Source: Hypomyces perniciosus (Eukaryota; Ascomycota; Sordariomycetes; Hypocreales; Hypocreaceae). From it: DNA of 64,000 bases. Each line of letters starts with the position of its first letter. The stretch's first letter is position 1. The translations under genes were made by a program, and so were the position numbers. Positions 43,421 to 54,778 of this stretch are shown here, in pieces. The DNA lies in contig SPDT01000009.1 of assembly GCA_008477525.1 (NCBI GenBank), positions 310,001-374,000 on the forward strand, read 5' to 3'. The notes below the pieces were generated by a model. It searched no databases. It saw only the letters and a list, made by a program, of their open reading frames with translations, and was not told where the DNA came from.

Positions 43421-45380
43421 CCAGCTGACTCAACGATTTGCATGTAAAGTTTCTTGCTTGATGAATAAGTACATATTTATGTGGCATTGCAATCGCTTGA
43501 TGTCTGAACTCAGAATTCATCAGTAATCCAGATCCAGCAATTCATTCTCAACCCCCTCTTAGATTGTGTAATCCAGGAACGATCGTTCAGCCAACAAAGT
43601 CAAGAAGATATTCATTCCTAGAGGTCTGGATGGCAAAGCGATTAATATTACCAATGGACCTCATAAGTGCAAGACTCTGCTCACTTGGAAGTGATAGACC
43701 GTCACCCGAGGAAACGCCCTCACCAACTGTACACCTCCAAAGAGATTTTAAAAATCATTACCGGCTTAGAATTCTCATTTTTGTCACCTCATCCCCTAAC
43801 ATCCGACTGACCGCGCTTAATGTATTGGGCAGAGCTTTGCAATATATGTCCCATTCTACACCTGACTCCGTATGAAGCGCCCTTTAACATATTACATGCT
43901 TACATCTAATTTGATGAGGGACATACCACATCAACAAAGGCGCTAGAAATGATTACGATATTGTGTACAGCTTCAGGGGGCATGAACCTGTATTCAGGAA
44001 GAATCAAATTATGAGACTATCCGACCAACTCATGACCTTCACGTGGAATGCACAGTAGAGCAATCACAGTGGGGACAGAGCGAGTAGAAGGGGCAGTTCA
44101 ATTCACGACAATACTGATAAATAACACTATGTGGTTCCAGCATAGCTACTTATATGTATACCGAAGCTAGTCGAAAAGGAAAGCGCGCGGCCTAATAGTG
44201 TATGCACCAACAGCTAAACTCAGGGCATTTGCCTACTGCATTTTTTGCTCTTTTCGCCATTAACCGCTGGTCGGATTCCGGGATATTCGAATTGGCAATC
44301 TCTATAACGGATAGGAAGCCCGAAAAGTATCCCCTTTATTTGCAAAGTCGGAAGAGCTTGCTCCAGTATTCCATCTACACATTGAAGTTATCTTGCTGTA
44401 GTATTCTTATGCCGGGAAAACCCAGTGCATTCTCCTACTGATAACCTCAGATAATTTCGAAACTTGCCAATATGGGATTCTTGCTCCCAGCTGAACATCG
44501 TATAGACTGCTGCATAAACCGTATCTTCCGTGGCTGCAGGCACCACTTTATCCAGTATGTTTGCTTAGTTGCCCAAAGCGATTTTCCTTCACGTTCCAAG
44601 TAAGGGATTATTTTTTCCCCCTTCAAAGGCACCTGCTTCATCAATGCTCCTCATTTCCTCTTCTCAACAGGCTTACTATTTGCTTTAGAAAGTTCTAGCC
44701 TTCAATACTAAGCTGTCAGTAGCCCAAGTATTGGCGATTCCAAGATTATCAATCCTGGAGGCCGTGTAATATTCGGCCTGGGTACACCCTAGGTAATGAC
44801 CAAAGTACAGAATGGAAGATATAACAAGAATATGATGCAAGCTGGACAAAGACGTAATAACTGAGCAACAAAAAGAATTATCTCGGACGTATTTTCATTG
44901 GGATTGCCCCGTTTTGTCAAATTAGGGAGATAGCAGCTGACTAGACAAGGATGAAACGATCTTCTGCCGAGCCAGAGGGCAGGAAGGCCATGTTTATCAG
45001 CAGGACCGTCGTGCCGCCCTTATTTCAAGCCCCACATATGCTAGCCGCTGGTTATCCTCTTCGGGTTTCCTTCACTCTTCTGTTCGCACCGCAGGGTTAT
45101 CTGACAACTTTTAAGATTTTGAGACTCCTGTGGGCAATTACTGCGGATCGTTGTCTAGACAATACCCGTATACATTACAGTATGGAAAGCGGAAATGAAA
45201 AAGATAGCTGCAGACTATATATTCGCTATTCAATTTCCCTTGCAACTAAACTCTGGCATTTCTATGTAGTCCTATGTTCAACTTCAAACTATGAAAATCT
45301 CCTCTGTATGCTCATAGAAGAAGCTCTTTCATAGAATAAAAATATAAGGAGGGGAATCAGCAGCCAGTATGTCAACGTAG
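43421..45380. other. No gene supported
   Basis: Frames at 43564-43875, 44202-44441 and 44951-45334 (plus) show no recognisable motif or splice structure. I see no repeats. Confidence 0.3.
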
Positions 45381-45736
45381 CTATAGCCTTGGCAGCTTTG
45401 ATGAAGTGTTGAATCGCTGATACGAGAAAATCCAGTCGCGCTGAAGATTTAAAAAATGAAGATCTTGATTTTTAGTTACTTGCTTCAACTTGTAACAAGT
45501 CAGATACTTACAGCAATGTTATATGCCAGAGAATCCACAGCCAATTGTGTTGCCATATCCAACACAGCCAAGACGTTACTAGTGTTGCGCTCAAGTAAAG
45601 AACCGAAATGAAAAGGCTCGGTCTGAATGAGTGCATCATATTTAGAGCGATATTGATAAGTCTCTTGATGCCATTTAAGATGCTCGTCTGGCGAGCAAGG
45701 ACATGTGTTGCTGGCAAAGAGGTAGCCCACAAACAT
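45381..45736 (-). CDS. Small hypothetical protein (possible)
   Basis: Exon 45512-45736 starts MFVGYLFASNTCPCSPDEH and ends at a GTAAGT donor. A 71-nt intron to a TTCAG acceptor leads in phase to a 20-codon exon ending at 45381, for 94 aa in total. The hydrophobic N-terminus could be a secretion signal. An overlapping frame (45508-45903) is open in a different register, so the true start is uncertain. Low support. Confidence 0.25.
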
Positions 45737-46138
45737 GACAGCCAGGAAAAGGTATTTTCAACTGCTGAATGAACCCAAATACCAATATTCTTGTATTCCA
45801 ACATCATTATTTCCGTTAGTGACGCAGCTATTTGCTGGAAACCTTGCCTCTTCCCCCCTTGTTGTCGTATATCTGTTGAGTGGTTCTTTTTACTGAGCCC
45901 CATGCTTTAAATGAGTCTGGTGTCTGATGGTCTTAGCGGTTGTTCTGTGTAAACAGAGAAGGCTGGAGAAGTAGTTGATGGTATTAAATAGAGGTGTAAG
46001 TTAGATGCCTAAAATTGCTGAGAGCTTCGTCCACAGCATTACTAAGTTACCATGAGACTGGGGACGGGAAAAGGAGGTTAATTGAGGCGCAATTTTCTGA
46101 CTCTTTGAAGATGGTAAGTTGAGTGGATTAGCCCTGCT
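45737..46138. other. No gene supported
   Basis: The minus frame here (MGLSKKNHSTDIRQQGG …) may be a first exon for the small gene downstream, but no proper splice joins them. Confidence 0.25.
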
Positions 46139-46416
46139 TAGTAAGAAATAGCCGAAAACCGCTCCAAGTATTTATTAAGGAAGCAATTTCTAGACTTGTA
46201 GGAACTGTGTTATTGCCTTGCTAGTTTTGACGTTCAAGTCCAAGTAAGATCATGATTTCATATATAAATGTTAAAAAGCCATTTATGGCTTTTTGTTAGG
46301 CCAGCGTTAAAGAATAATGCGATAAGCTAGTACCAGCTACGATTAGCAACTGCTTGGTCCGTGCCTAGAGAGTTTCCAAACACATAAACCGCGGACACCG
46401 ATTTTGGTTGCTACTG
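46139..46416 (+). mobile_element. 5'-truncated A-type element
   Basis: It is close to identical to 51566-51808 and extends through the true right end (CGGACACCGATTTTGGTTGC then TACTG-TA). The left third is missing. It lacks the B insertion. Confidence 0.75.
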
Positions 46417-46584
46417 TATGACATCTCTTCTGCAACTACGACGGCATCTTGACTCAAATTCACAGCTTGTAATAAAAATTTACGATGAGGGAAAACCAAT
46501 CAGGAAGAAGGGTGCGGAAAACGAATTGTGCACAAAGATCCGAAATCCGGGCAAAGTGTCGACAGGCTCTGGCCACCCACATAG

Positions 46585-47190
46585 GTAAGGATTCAGTCAT
46601 CTGTATCCATCTTCCAGTACTTAGATCCTGCAGAGCAGCAAACAGGACTGAGCATTAAGCCTTCGAAGGTCCGACTAATCACTACATGGAAGGACCCGTA
46701 TATTTGGGAATATGTGGATGTGGTTTCTGATCTTTTCTCCAAGAATCTAAGCGAGCACGGAATCTCAGCTTGTATAAAGCTCCATGAACACATCGGCCAC
46801 ACCTTCAAGGCTGTCGCCAAATCTAACATTGACTATATTCCGGATCTAGGACCAGATGCTTCAAACACTGGAAGCCCAGTGGATTGCTTAATACTTCCCT
46901 CCAATAATCCAGAAAACAATTTGGAGCCCATTGAAACATCTGACCAAGCTTCCATGCTTGCAAGTCTTGCGGAAGAGGGGTTACGAGATCACAACAGGCC
47001 TTACTATGAAGTTGCTGAGCTTCACCGTCTAAGGTGTGACTTTGCAATCATCAGCAGCCGGTTTAGCCCACCGGCACCGCAGCGTCGGGAGCCTCTAGAG
47101 AAATTCCGTGACCTGGAAGTGTACTTATTGAAGTATATTTACATGACAGATAGATGGTGCTATCACAAGCATATTTCGGAGAAAGAGTGA
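46585..47190 (+). CDS. Unknown protein, possibly an exon of a larger gene
   Basis: A frame open from 46585 to a TGA at 47188-47190 with coding-like composition: YLDPAEQQTGLSIKP, TTWKDPYIWEYVDVVSDLFS, ASLAEEGLRDHNRPYYEVAE, YLLKYIYMTDRWCYHK. No in-frame ATG lies near the beginning; an ATTCAG acceptor at 46591-46596 could open the exon. No family recognised, no signal peptide or membrane segment. Confidence 0.4.
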   Translation, partial: VRIQSSVSIFQYLDPAEQQTGLSIKPSKVRLITTWKDPYIWEYVDVVSDLFSKNLSEHGISACIKLHEHIGHTFKAVAKSNIDYIPDLGPDASNTGSPVDCLILPSNNPENNLEPIETSDQASMLASLAEEGLRDHNRPYYEVAELHRLRCDFAIISSRFSPPAPQRREPLEKFRDLEVYLLKYIYMTDRWCYHKHISEKE

Positions 47191-47747
47191 GAGCATGCTA
47201 CGCGGTGGGAGGATGTTATTCGGTGTCAGGGCGTATTATGCCTTGATTTCAAGAGCCAGGATTTAGTGAATTGACCAACGGTTTGGAACGTAAAGTCTGT
47301 GTAAATATTGTGAGAGTGGAGTATTACAGCTGCTGGAGCAGTAAACCCCTTTGTATGACTAACACAGGCGCAGCAATATTTTGAAGGTACAAAGGGGTTA
47401 TCGACAAGGGTGTATTCGTGACTATGGCTTGACAATCTGTCCTTCTATCTACATGCAGTGATAGGGCTCTGAGGGGGTATATATAGTCTTAAGCTTGTCT
47501 TGTACAGCCACACGCTAGTGACCGGGATCTTACTTTTCTGACGGATTTTTCAAACTCAGTAATAATGGAAGCAACAGCTTTTCCCACCTAACTTGAGATC
47601 AGCAAGAGTGTTGAATTCAATCACTTCGAATCCACCTATGAGCCCACTAACTGTTGATCTGTGATTGGTAGGATTCCTTGATGTCCGGCGATAGCACTTA
47701 TCAAGAGACGAGACTGCTACTCACTTGACCTACTGTCCAACACCTTT
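47191..47747. other. No gene; contains repeat copy
   Basis: 47575-47670 is the second copy of the ~100-bp repeat at 27225-27330. Nothing else recognised. Confidence 0.4.
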
Positions 47748-48634
47748 TATAGAGAAAAGTTTGTTGGATTGTTTGTTTTACTATTAACGACCACTATGTA
47801 GCTAAGTACACGAGCCTTATCTGGGCAATAGGTCGGTAGGAGCTAGAGGCTAATAGCCTCTATTCACTACGTTCCGCTGGACAGAGGAGATGTGTTGGGT
47901 TTTCCTGTGTAGCACGGGACGGGGGAGCTTCAGTTCCGGGGGACTTGGGGGGGGGGGGGGCAGGTTCCATCGCTGATAGCTCGCTGGGACGTTCAATTCC
48001 CAGTATCTTTCTTGGATGGTGATTCTCTCCTTTTTGTCGTGTGCAAGTGAGATCCAGTCTTGTGGAGGGGAGACGCTGTCACTCCTGTCTTGGCGAGCTT
48101 GTCGGCGACTTCGTTGCCTTGGACGTCCTTGTGCCCTGGTACCCACGAGACGAACACTCTGCGGGGGCCAGTTCTTCTGCGATGTTCTGGAAGCGTAGGA
48201 ACTCCCTCTGTGAGGAGGCGGGTGCTTCGCCAAGGAGTCCTTTGACTACTGATGAGTTGTCCAGGAAGACGCGGATGTCTTTGACCCTGGGGTCAGTTCT
48301 TGCCAGGTGTGCCGCCATTTCGATAGCCCTACCCATAGCTTCGGCGTCGAACCCTTCCGAGTTTGCAAGGGTCCAGCCGACTAGTTGTGCGGTTCTTTGT
48401 AGGCGCGTCTTTACTGGGTGTAGTGCGGGGTTGTCGATCTTGTGGGCTAGCGGGTGAGCGCTGGAGGGACGCTTGATTCTCTGTGTAGGACAGGGATCGG
48501 AGTGATTTTCTAGACGGGCACGACCGCGCGTGCCGCTGCCTTGTCTAGTTTTTTGGTGTGTCCGGCGACACCCGTGCTGACGAGCTTGTCCGGGAGGTGG
48601 CGGACTGTCTTTCTAGCCCCGTATAGAGAAAAGT
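47748..48634 (-). mobile_element. 5'-truncated Tad-like LINE with 13-bp target duplication
   Basis: The 13-bp word TATAGAGAAAAGT flanks the element at 47748-47760 and 48622-48634; the element itself is 47761-48621. Minus frames show RNase H pieces (VKDIRVFLDNSSVVKGLLGE, PASSQREFLRFQNIAEEL) and ELKLPRPVLHR, as in the LINE at 59767-61657. Frames are broken and a G13 tract sits at 47947-47959. It has a 3' tail of the same type but no long poly-A. Confidence 0.85.
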
Positions 48635-48639
48635 GTGAG

Positions 48640-48757
48640 TAGAGTGTTATTTAGGTGCGCACATAAGAAATTTACGCACCGTAATCGGCCTGTCCATTCG
48701 TTTCAACTTTAAAAAGAGTTTAGCATGAGAGCAAACGGGTTTTGCCCCTAGTTGTAT
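48640..48757 (-). mobile_element. D-type element end (decayed)
   Basis: It ends GCCCCTAGTTGTA and contains CAACTTTAAAAAGAGTTT, the inverse of the inner part of the D terminus at 48839-48895 (AAACTCTTTTTAAAGTTGA). Only one end is visible. Confidence 0.4.
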
Positions 48758-48838
48758 ATATGGTAATCACACATTCGGAGAATTGAATAATATACATACA
48801 TAATGAGGAGATTGAAGGAGACCAAGAAGGGATGACTA

Positions 48839-49188
48839 CAGTCAGGAGCGAAATCGGTTTCCTGTTCAAAAAAACTCTTTTTAAAGTTGAGTGCCCCAGA
48901 ATTTGTGCTTGGGGCTAGGTATCTTGTACTTTGCGTCAAGCTTTGCACTGTCTACCACTCACGTGGTTATCAGTTACTCCATATACTTCGCAGGACCTCT
49001 TGGTTACTTTCTGGCCGGGACTTGATGGTGTAAAATCCATAATTGGCCGGGTTTTATAGGGCCATTCTCAGGCCAGTTTCGACCGTCCAGTAATAGCTCT
49101 GTATCCCAAAGTATGTGTAGGTACCGGTGGTCCGTGCTCAGAAATTCTTAAAGAGTGTCAAGAGGACGCCAATTCTTGCTCCCAACTG
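48839..49188. mobile_element. D-type short inverted-repeat element
   Basis: 350 bp flanked by TA. The left end is CAGTCAGGAGCGAAATCGGT; the right end is the inverse of CAGTTGGGAGCAAGAATTGG. Inner similarity (ACTCTTT.A, GCACGGACCA) is shared with 21770 and 23778. Non-coding. Confidence 0.6.
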
Positions 49189-49190
49189 TA

Positions 49191-49854
49191 CCAGGGAACG
49201 CGCTACAGGTACTCCGTACGCAAAACCACTCCCTTTGCCTCCAGCTTACCGTTGTTAGTAATAATATTTAGTACAACCTCGGTGGCCTTAAGGCCTCCCT
49301 TATGTCTAGCAATCCCCCAACACGAGCAATCACCAAACGTGTCACACAAGAATGTTCAGGGGTAGCTGGTTACCGAATATCGAAGATACCTTCGAAATCC
49401 AACAATTGAAGAACCTCGTTTTGTAGCTAATTGAGCGGAACTGTTGCTACTCAAATACATGACATAATGAAGGGATAAGGGAAGGGATAAAAGAAGGAAT
49501 GCAAAAGGGATAGTTGCGTGCCACAAACCCGATTATGCCCGCCGTCGAACATACTACTCTGTTGATGATCGCCACGGGCCCAGATATGGTCGTATCATTG
49601 TATCCAAGATAAAAGTCACAACCGATCCAAGGTGACTGGAACACCTCGCTTTTCAGTATTACTTCTGCTTCATTTTTGAACCCATGCTGTGACAGCCTTG
49701 CACGTCGTTTTTCGCATCTTAACTGAGTGTTGCATTCTCATTCAATTGATCAGGTGCTTGGCCCACAATCCACCAAACAACCTTAATGAAGCCGATCGAG
49801 CTTCGCCTCTTTGATACAATTCGTCCCATTATACTGTACACAAAGTCTGAGATC
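49191..49854. other. No gene supported
   Basis: 3' region of the aminotransferase gene. TACTCCGTACG at 49210-49220. No coding motif. Confidence 0.3.
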
Positions 49855-51309
49855 CTAGTTACTCAATGCCCTGGCTTCATAAGCTTCTTCAACTTTGTCG
49901 TATGCTTCCTTCAATACTCTAACCATGAGCTGCAACTGTTCCTCTGTAATTATGAGTGGTGGAGCTAGAAGAACGTGATCGCCACTCAACCCGTCTGCCG
50001 TCCCATTCCCGGGAATAATGGCTAGACCGAGTTCATATGCAACCTCTGCAACTCTGACACTAAACTTGATGCTGGCATTGAATGGTGTTTTCAATGCTTT
50101 ATCTTTGACAAATTCCAATGCCCAGAGGAGGCCACGGCCGCGAATGTCTCCAACATATTTCCGGTCATTGAATGTCATTCTCAGGCAGTTCTCAAGTCTC
50201 AACCCTTTCGTCACACATCCGTGTAGAACCTCCGGCTGCAGAATCTCCTTCTGTACGGCCAACGCCGCTGCGCAGCTAATGGGGTGTGCTTGGTACGTAT
50301 GCCCTTCAACAAAGCCCCCGGCATGATGTATCAGCACGTCATAAACTGATTGACGGATGAGGAGGCCAGCAATCGGGGCATAGCCACTAGCTAATCCCTT
50401 GCCTAGTATAACTAGATCGGGTTCAACGTTACCCTCCGCTTCGAATGCGAAATATGTTCCTGTGCGTCCATTGCCACACATAACTTCATCAAGGATAAGC
50501 AGTATGCCGTACCTATCGCAAATCATCCGTACTCCTTTGAAGTAGCCTTTAGGTGAAGTAAGGCAGCCCGCTGTTGATCCTCCAACCGTTTCCGCAACGA
50601 AGGCGACAACTTTGTCTGTGCCAAGTCGCTGAAACTCCCTGTCCAACTCCTCCAGTAACCGCGTCGTATATTCTTCTTCTGTTTCTCCGTCACGTTGATG
50701 GCGATAGGCATATGTGGGACTGACAAAGCTCACATTGTGGAGAACTAGTGACTTTCCATACGGTCCCTTCCTTGCGACGTTACTGCTGATACTCATAGCT
50801 CCGATAGTGTTACCGTGGTATCCCTGTCTCCTGGCTACGAAGTGCTGTCGCTGAGGCTGATTATTTGCGATGTGATATTGCGTTGCACACTTCATTGCGG
50901 AGTCCATGGCTTCACTGCCGGAGCTGACGAAGTATGCCTTGCCCTGTCCAAAAAGTCGACTTTCAAGAAGCAAATCTGCTAGCTTCTCTGCACTCTCGGT
51001 CTTGTGCAGCATGGTATGAGCATAAGAGACCCTTGACATCTGTTCCATAACAGCGATCTGAACATTTGCGTTTCCGTGATCAATGAAGGTAACTGCGCTC
51101 GCATCGAGGACTTCATGCCCAGAATTCAGGTTCAGGTAAACTCCTGAAGCTGACTCAACAGTTAAAGGGTGCCTTGCGGGTAATGGGTGCAGAAGGGATG
51201 ATTCCCGGTGTCTTCCACATGGCATAGTTTTGACTGGGCTTTCTGCAGTGCAAGCCTCTGGCTCAACCTGAGTTGCACAAGGCACGGTGCTGTGGGGTTT
51301 GTCAACCAT
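49855..51309 (-). CDS. Class-III PLP-dependent aminotransferase
   Basis: A single intact exon, 484 aa, as expected for omega-/4-aminobutyrate-type transaminases. These move an amino group between an amine or amino acid and a keto acid using pyridoxal phosphate. Visible landmarks: FIDHGNANVQ near 76-85, SSGSEAMDSAMK (129-140, phosphate/ring binding), YHGNT (164-168), ILDEVMCGNGRTG with Asp 274 (cofactor pyridine N), Schiff-base Lys 304 in ILGKGLASGYAPIAG, and GHTYQAHP ~20 residues later. There is no targeting signal, so it is probably cytosolic. Substrate not predictable. It has no biosynthetic neighbours and is bordered by an A-type element 80 bp upstream, which may have brought or altered its promoter. 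Confidence 0.9.
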   Translation of the reverse strand: MVDKPHSTVPCATQVEPEACTAESPVKTMPCGRHRESSLLHPLPARHPLTVESASGVYLNLNSGHEVLDASAVTFIDHGNANVQIAVMEQMSRVSYAHTMLHKTESAEKLADLLLESRLFGQGKAYFVSSGSEAMDSAMKCATQYHIANNQPQRQHFVARRQGYHGNTIGAMSISSNVARKGPYGKSLVLHNVSFVSPTYAYRHQRDGETEEEYTTRLLEELDREFQRLGTDKVVAFVAETVGGSTAGCLTSPKGYFKGVRMICDRYGILLILDEVMCGNGRTGTYFAFEAEGNVEPDLVILGKGLASGYAPIAGLLIRQSVYDVLIHHAGGFVEGHTYQAHPISCAAALAVQKEILQPEVLHGCVTKGLRLENCLRMTFNDRKYVGDIRGRGLLWALEFVKDKALKTPFNASIKFSVRVAEVAYELGLAIIPGNGTADGLSGDHVLLAPPLIITEEQLQLMVRVLKEAYDKVEEAYEARALSN

Positions 51310-51391
51310 GTTTAGTGCTCGGTCTCAATGTGCGCCATGAGGCAGCAAGTGTAAGCTCAATAACTCCTTGATGCAGAAGGAAGTATACATA

Positions 51392-51808
51392 CAGTAGAGG
51401 CCGAAATCAGTCCGCATGTTGTATTTATAGAAATTTTCTGGGCACAGACTATGCCCCAAATTTCCGTAGTCAGTACGTCTCTAAAGGTAATCAGACTGTA
51501 CTTTCTTAATCCCTACATAACATTACATAATGTAACGCCGTCAGTGACCTATACAGGACGATAGTAAGAAATGGCCGAAAACCGCTCCAAGTATTTATTA
51601 AGGAAGCAATTTCTGGACTTGTAGGAACTGTGTTATTGCCTTGCTAGTTTTGACGTTCAAGTCCAAGTAAGATCATGATTTCATATATAAATGTTAAAAA
51701 GCCATTTATGGCTTTTTGTTAGGCCAGCGTTAAAGAATAACGCGATAAGCCAGTACCAGCTACGATTAGCAACTGCTTGGTCCGTGCCTAGAGAGTTTCC
51801 AAACACAT
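51392..51808 (+). mobile_element. A-type element, uninterrupted, right end lost
   Basis: Starts TA-CAGTAGAGGCCGAAATCAG and runs ~415 bp to AACACAT, where the right inverted terminus is missing. It preserves GAACTGTGTTATTGCCTTGC, which is the unoccupied version of the site where a B element sits in the copy at 28387-29296. Confidence 0.8.
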
Positions 51809-51871
51809 TCATTATTCAGATTTCACATTAATTAGCGTACCTAGGGGTTCAATTTTTGTGCGGGATCCAAA

Positions 51872-52117
51872 ATGGATGCTCTATCCAGATATGAACCAAA
51901 CAGCAATGATCGATTTCAAAGGGAAAGGAAGCAAATCAAGCAAATCTATATCATTGACATTGAGAGAGAATTAGATTATTTAACGATCAACCAGGACGGT
52001 TTCCGTCCTCTGTCATTTATAGAAGACGTCGAATGCGAACCCTTTGTACAGGAAGATCGAAACTCGCACTTAGAATCTGTTGGTCACAACGAGTTAAAAA
52101 GAATAATATCAAGATGA
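51872..52117 (+). CDS. Orphan family C-terminal fragment (81 aa)
   Basis: An ATG-started frame; residues ~25-55 (IDIERELDYLTINQDGFRPL, then SFIEDVECEPFV) match the C-terminus of orphan protein 1 (IDAQIKLDHFTIKRKDFRPL, WKDDACEPL). The rest of that protein is absent upstream, where a truncated A element ends 64 bp before. Probably a relic, although a short protein is possible. Confidence 0.45.
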   Translation: MDALSRYEPNSNDRFQRERKQIKQIYIIDIERELDYLTINQDGFRPLSFIEDVECEPFVQEDRNSHLESVGHNELKRIISR

Positions 52118-52584
52118 GCAATTACATGCCGTCTACAAGGAAGAAAAAGAAAAAGAGGGCAAGAAAGAGAAGCCCTCAGTGGCTGAGATACACGTGCGAT
52201 ATTGTTGGATAGTATGTATGTATCGGGTCGGAAAACTCCGATAAGACGAAACGAAGGAAATTGCGATGTGGAACTCAAGGAAGGTCTAAAGCTGTGGGGA
52301 AGAGGAATGCGACGCGTTCCTCTAGTCCTATAAATTGGCTGGCCAGGAACCTATCAGTGACAGAAAGGACAGTTCGTCAGACATCAGCAGGAGAGATGAA
52401 GAGAGACGGAATTCAGGTGCCTTTCTGACCCATATCATGAAAATGACTGCTGACTACACTCTCCGCTATACGCAACAGATATTTGCGCAACAGGACAAAC
52501 AGCTGTCGAAGCTTTGGTGTGCCAGAGTTGAAAGATGATGACCAACGCGGCTATGCTTTGTCTGATCATTTTCTTTTACTAAAT
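52118..52584. other. No gene supported
   Basis: A short frame (52335-52538) has no motif. A purine-rich tract lies at 52140-52170. Confidence 0.3.
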
Positions 52585-52947
52585 CTAGAGAAAAGTACTC
52601 AATGCTTCCATCATTTCTTGTTTGCATTTCTGCAGGTGCTTTTGAGCACTGCGTGCTCTCCTATCGTCATCTTGCACCTCAACTAATACTGTGTTCTCTA
52701 GCCTTGCAAGCGTATTGAAGAACAAGTATGTCAACTGAATTGTGACTCCTGCTTTCTCAATGTCTGCAGTGAAGCTTGTGTTGGTTTGTTGGTTTTTCTT
52801 CCGGGCGTCTCGAGCTCCGTGTTGCTCATTACTGGCACACTGGATTAATTTTCCAGCTTTGTCTGTGACGAAGATTCGACGTCCGTCCTTCGTAATGCGC
52901 TGGACGTGGTTAGGTACTTGAACGCGCGGTATCTCCATAATGCTCAT
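52585..52947 (-). CDS. Hypothetical 120-aa protein
   Basis: An intact frame from ATG at 52947: MSIMEIPRVQVPNHVQ, RITKDGRRIFVTDKAGKLIQ, ASNEQHGARDARKKNQQTN, AGVTIQLTYLFFNTLARLEN, KHLQKCKQEMMEAL. Mixed basic/amphipathic, no signal peptide. Unknown family. The length and absence of stops give modest support only. Confidence 0.35.
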   Translation of the reverse strand: MSIMEIPRVQVPNHVQRITKDGRRIFVTDKAGKLIQCASNEQHGARDARKKNQQTNTSFTADIEKAGVTIQLTYLFFNTLARLENTVLVEVQDDDRRARSAQKHLQKCKQEMMEALSTFL

Positions 52948-52950
52948 CAA

Positions 52951-53922
52951 ATCTTATTGTCCGCGGCTGAGGCCTCATTTTGCTTCTCCTGTAGAGAACA
53001 GACAATTCATATAAGCATACCCGTTAAAATCGGCCATTGTGACTAGAGTTCACTAATGGCCTAAATATCCTACATAAATCACCGGTTATTGCTCTGGTAG
53101 CTACGTCTATAGGATTGATGCCAGCCTCTCAAACTCAATCAACGAGCTATCAATACACTAAGCACATGAATGATGGCCATTTCAACACCTAACAAGATAG
53201 TATTTACTACTACTTTAAATCCGTTCCTATAATGTATCACTAACCGCTAAATATCATTCGAGGGCAATACAAAGTCTGAAATTGTGGAAATCTGTAAGGA
53301 TGGGAGCCAGACTGACAGTTGCTGGATGTCTTCCTCCTCAAATGCATGTAAAATTCTCCAGAGTCAAATGTTTCAAGTCCCCTATAGAATATGAGAAAAC
53401 TGTGGGCGTAATGGTGTCTGGTAGGTTCATACAGCGGTGTGTGGTTGTGTGGAAAGACTGTATTCCTCGTTCACTCGTGTTGTGTTGGGCTGGAGTGGAA
53501 CAATCCTGCCAGCCAAGTCATAGTGCCTTTTGAACAATACAAGCCTTCCGCTTTTGACAATTGACATAGTTTTGAGTTTCAAGTTGCAACGTCTAAAGTC
53601 TCAGATAACCTCACAGTAAACCTTTTTTCCAGATGGCTAATCGCGCCGTGTGTGTGACAATTCTCTAAGAGGCTTATATACTCATACTCGGGTTAACGTA
53701 TAGGTGCAGGCTGAAGCAATCTGCGCTATATTTATTGATTACTATAAGGTTTCTTATAAGGTTTCTTTCAATTAACCTATATACAATACATTCAAGAGTA
53801 ACAAACCAGATTCGTCCATTGTTTTCCTATATTTCGAAGTATATAAACATCAGCTCTAGTCACAGCCCATTGTTCCACTTGTTCGGTTCATCTATCGTGC
53901 GGTCAATAGGTAGAACTAAAAT
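52951..53922. other. No gene supported
   Basis: No motif or repeat recognised. Frames at 53282-53533 and 53735-54037 (plus) overlap the decayed minus-strand gene or lack features. Confidence 0.3.
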
Positions 53923-54560
53923 TCAATGTTCTTGTAAAAGCAGTGCCTCCTCAATAAGCAGAACTCCGATAGCCATCAAGTCCCAATCTTCAGGTATATC
54001 CACTAGGCCAATGGGTCCTGGTCGAACGAGATTGTAAAGTACATCCTCCCAACGGTTTTCATCCCATAGAGTTGCGCCCCAAAGACCAAAGTATCCACCT
54101 AACAAAGCCGACTCATGCTGGATCAGTTCTGATAGTTGCGGATTACCACCAAGCACCTCGATCTGCCTATCTTCGAACTTCCTCCAGGATTGGAAACTCC
54201 TCTCATCGTCTTGCCAGAATGGCTGGTGTCGTTGAAAAGACTTCCTCTATTGTTGTGACCAGCTATTACTGAGTGCTTGAGAAAGAATCGCGTTAAAGGC
54301 GAAAGCATGATCACTTAATGCGGGTATCGCTCGTAATTCGATAGCCTCGTCCAACCTGGATGGACCCATCACACAGAGTGCGTGATGAATAACGTCAAGA
54401 CCAGAGACTAAATACAGGAAAGCGATTGATCGTCTACTACTTGATCCTAACCTATCATGTTAGTACCTACTAAGCTGATGTATATGCTGCGAAACGAAAG
54501 GGGAGAACAAAAACCTACCGATGCCGTAGAATGCTCTTCGAAAATATGCCTTAATTCCGA
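53923..54560 (-). pseudogene. Unknown gene with in-frame stop
   Basis: Minus strand: WEFFQVIGIKAYFRRAFYGI (54520-54570), then a normal-looking intron (GTAGGT…GTTAG, ~54439-54520), then SIAFLYLVSGLDVIHHALCV, DEAIELRAIPALSDHAFAFN, NSWSQQ-stop-RKSFQRHQPFWQ, GGNPQLSELIQHESALLGGY, WGATLWDENRWEDVLY and LVDIPEDWDLMAIGVLLIEE to a stop at 53923. One TAG (near 54256) breaks an otherwise ~185-codon frame. Family not recognised. Confidence 0.45.
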
Positions 54561-54778
54561 TGACTTGAAAAAACTCCCACGGTGAACCTTAACTTTTTCG
54601 CTACGAGAGGCTCTGTTCATATCTCGTACGGAAAAGAAGGTTGTGGAGCTATGTAAACTAGTCCTTGGAGATTGTTCCTACGGAGAAAGGCAGAACTTAT
54701 TCCCATTATGGAACGCTGTCTGTTTCCCTAAGCCATCTCCGTCAGAGCGCAGCCGAGTTCACCAGGCTATTTATCTTT

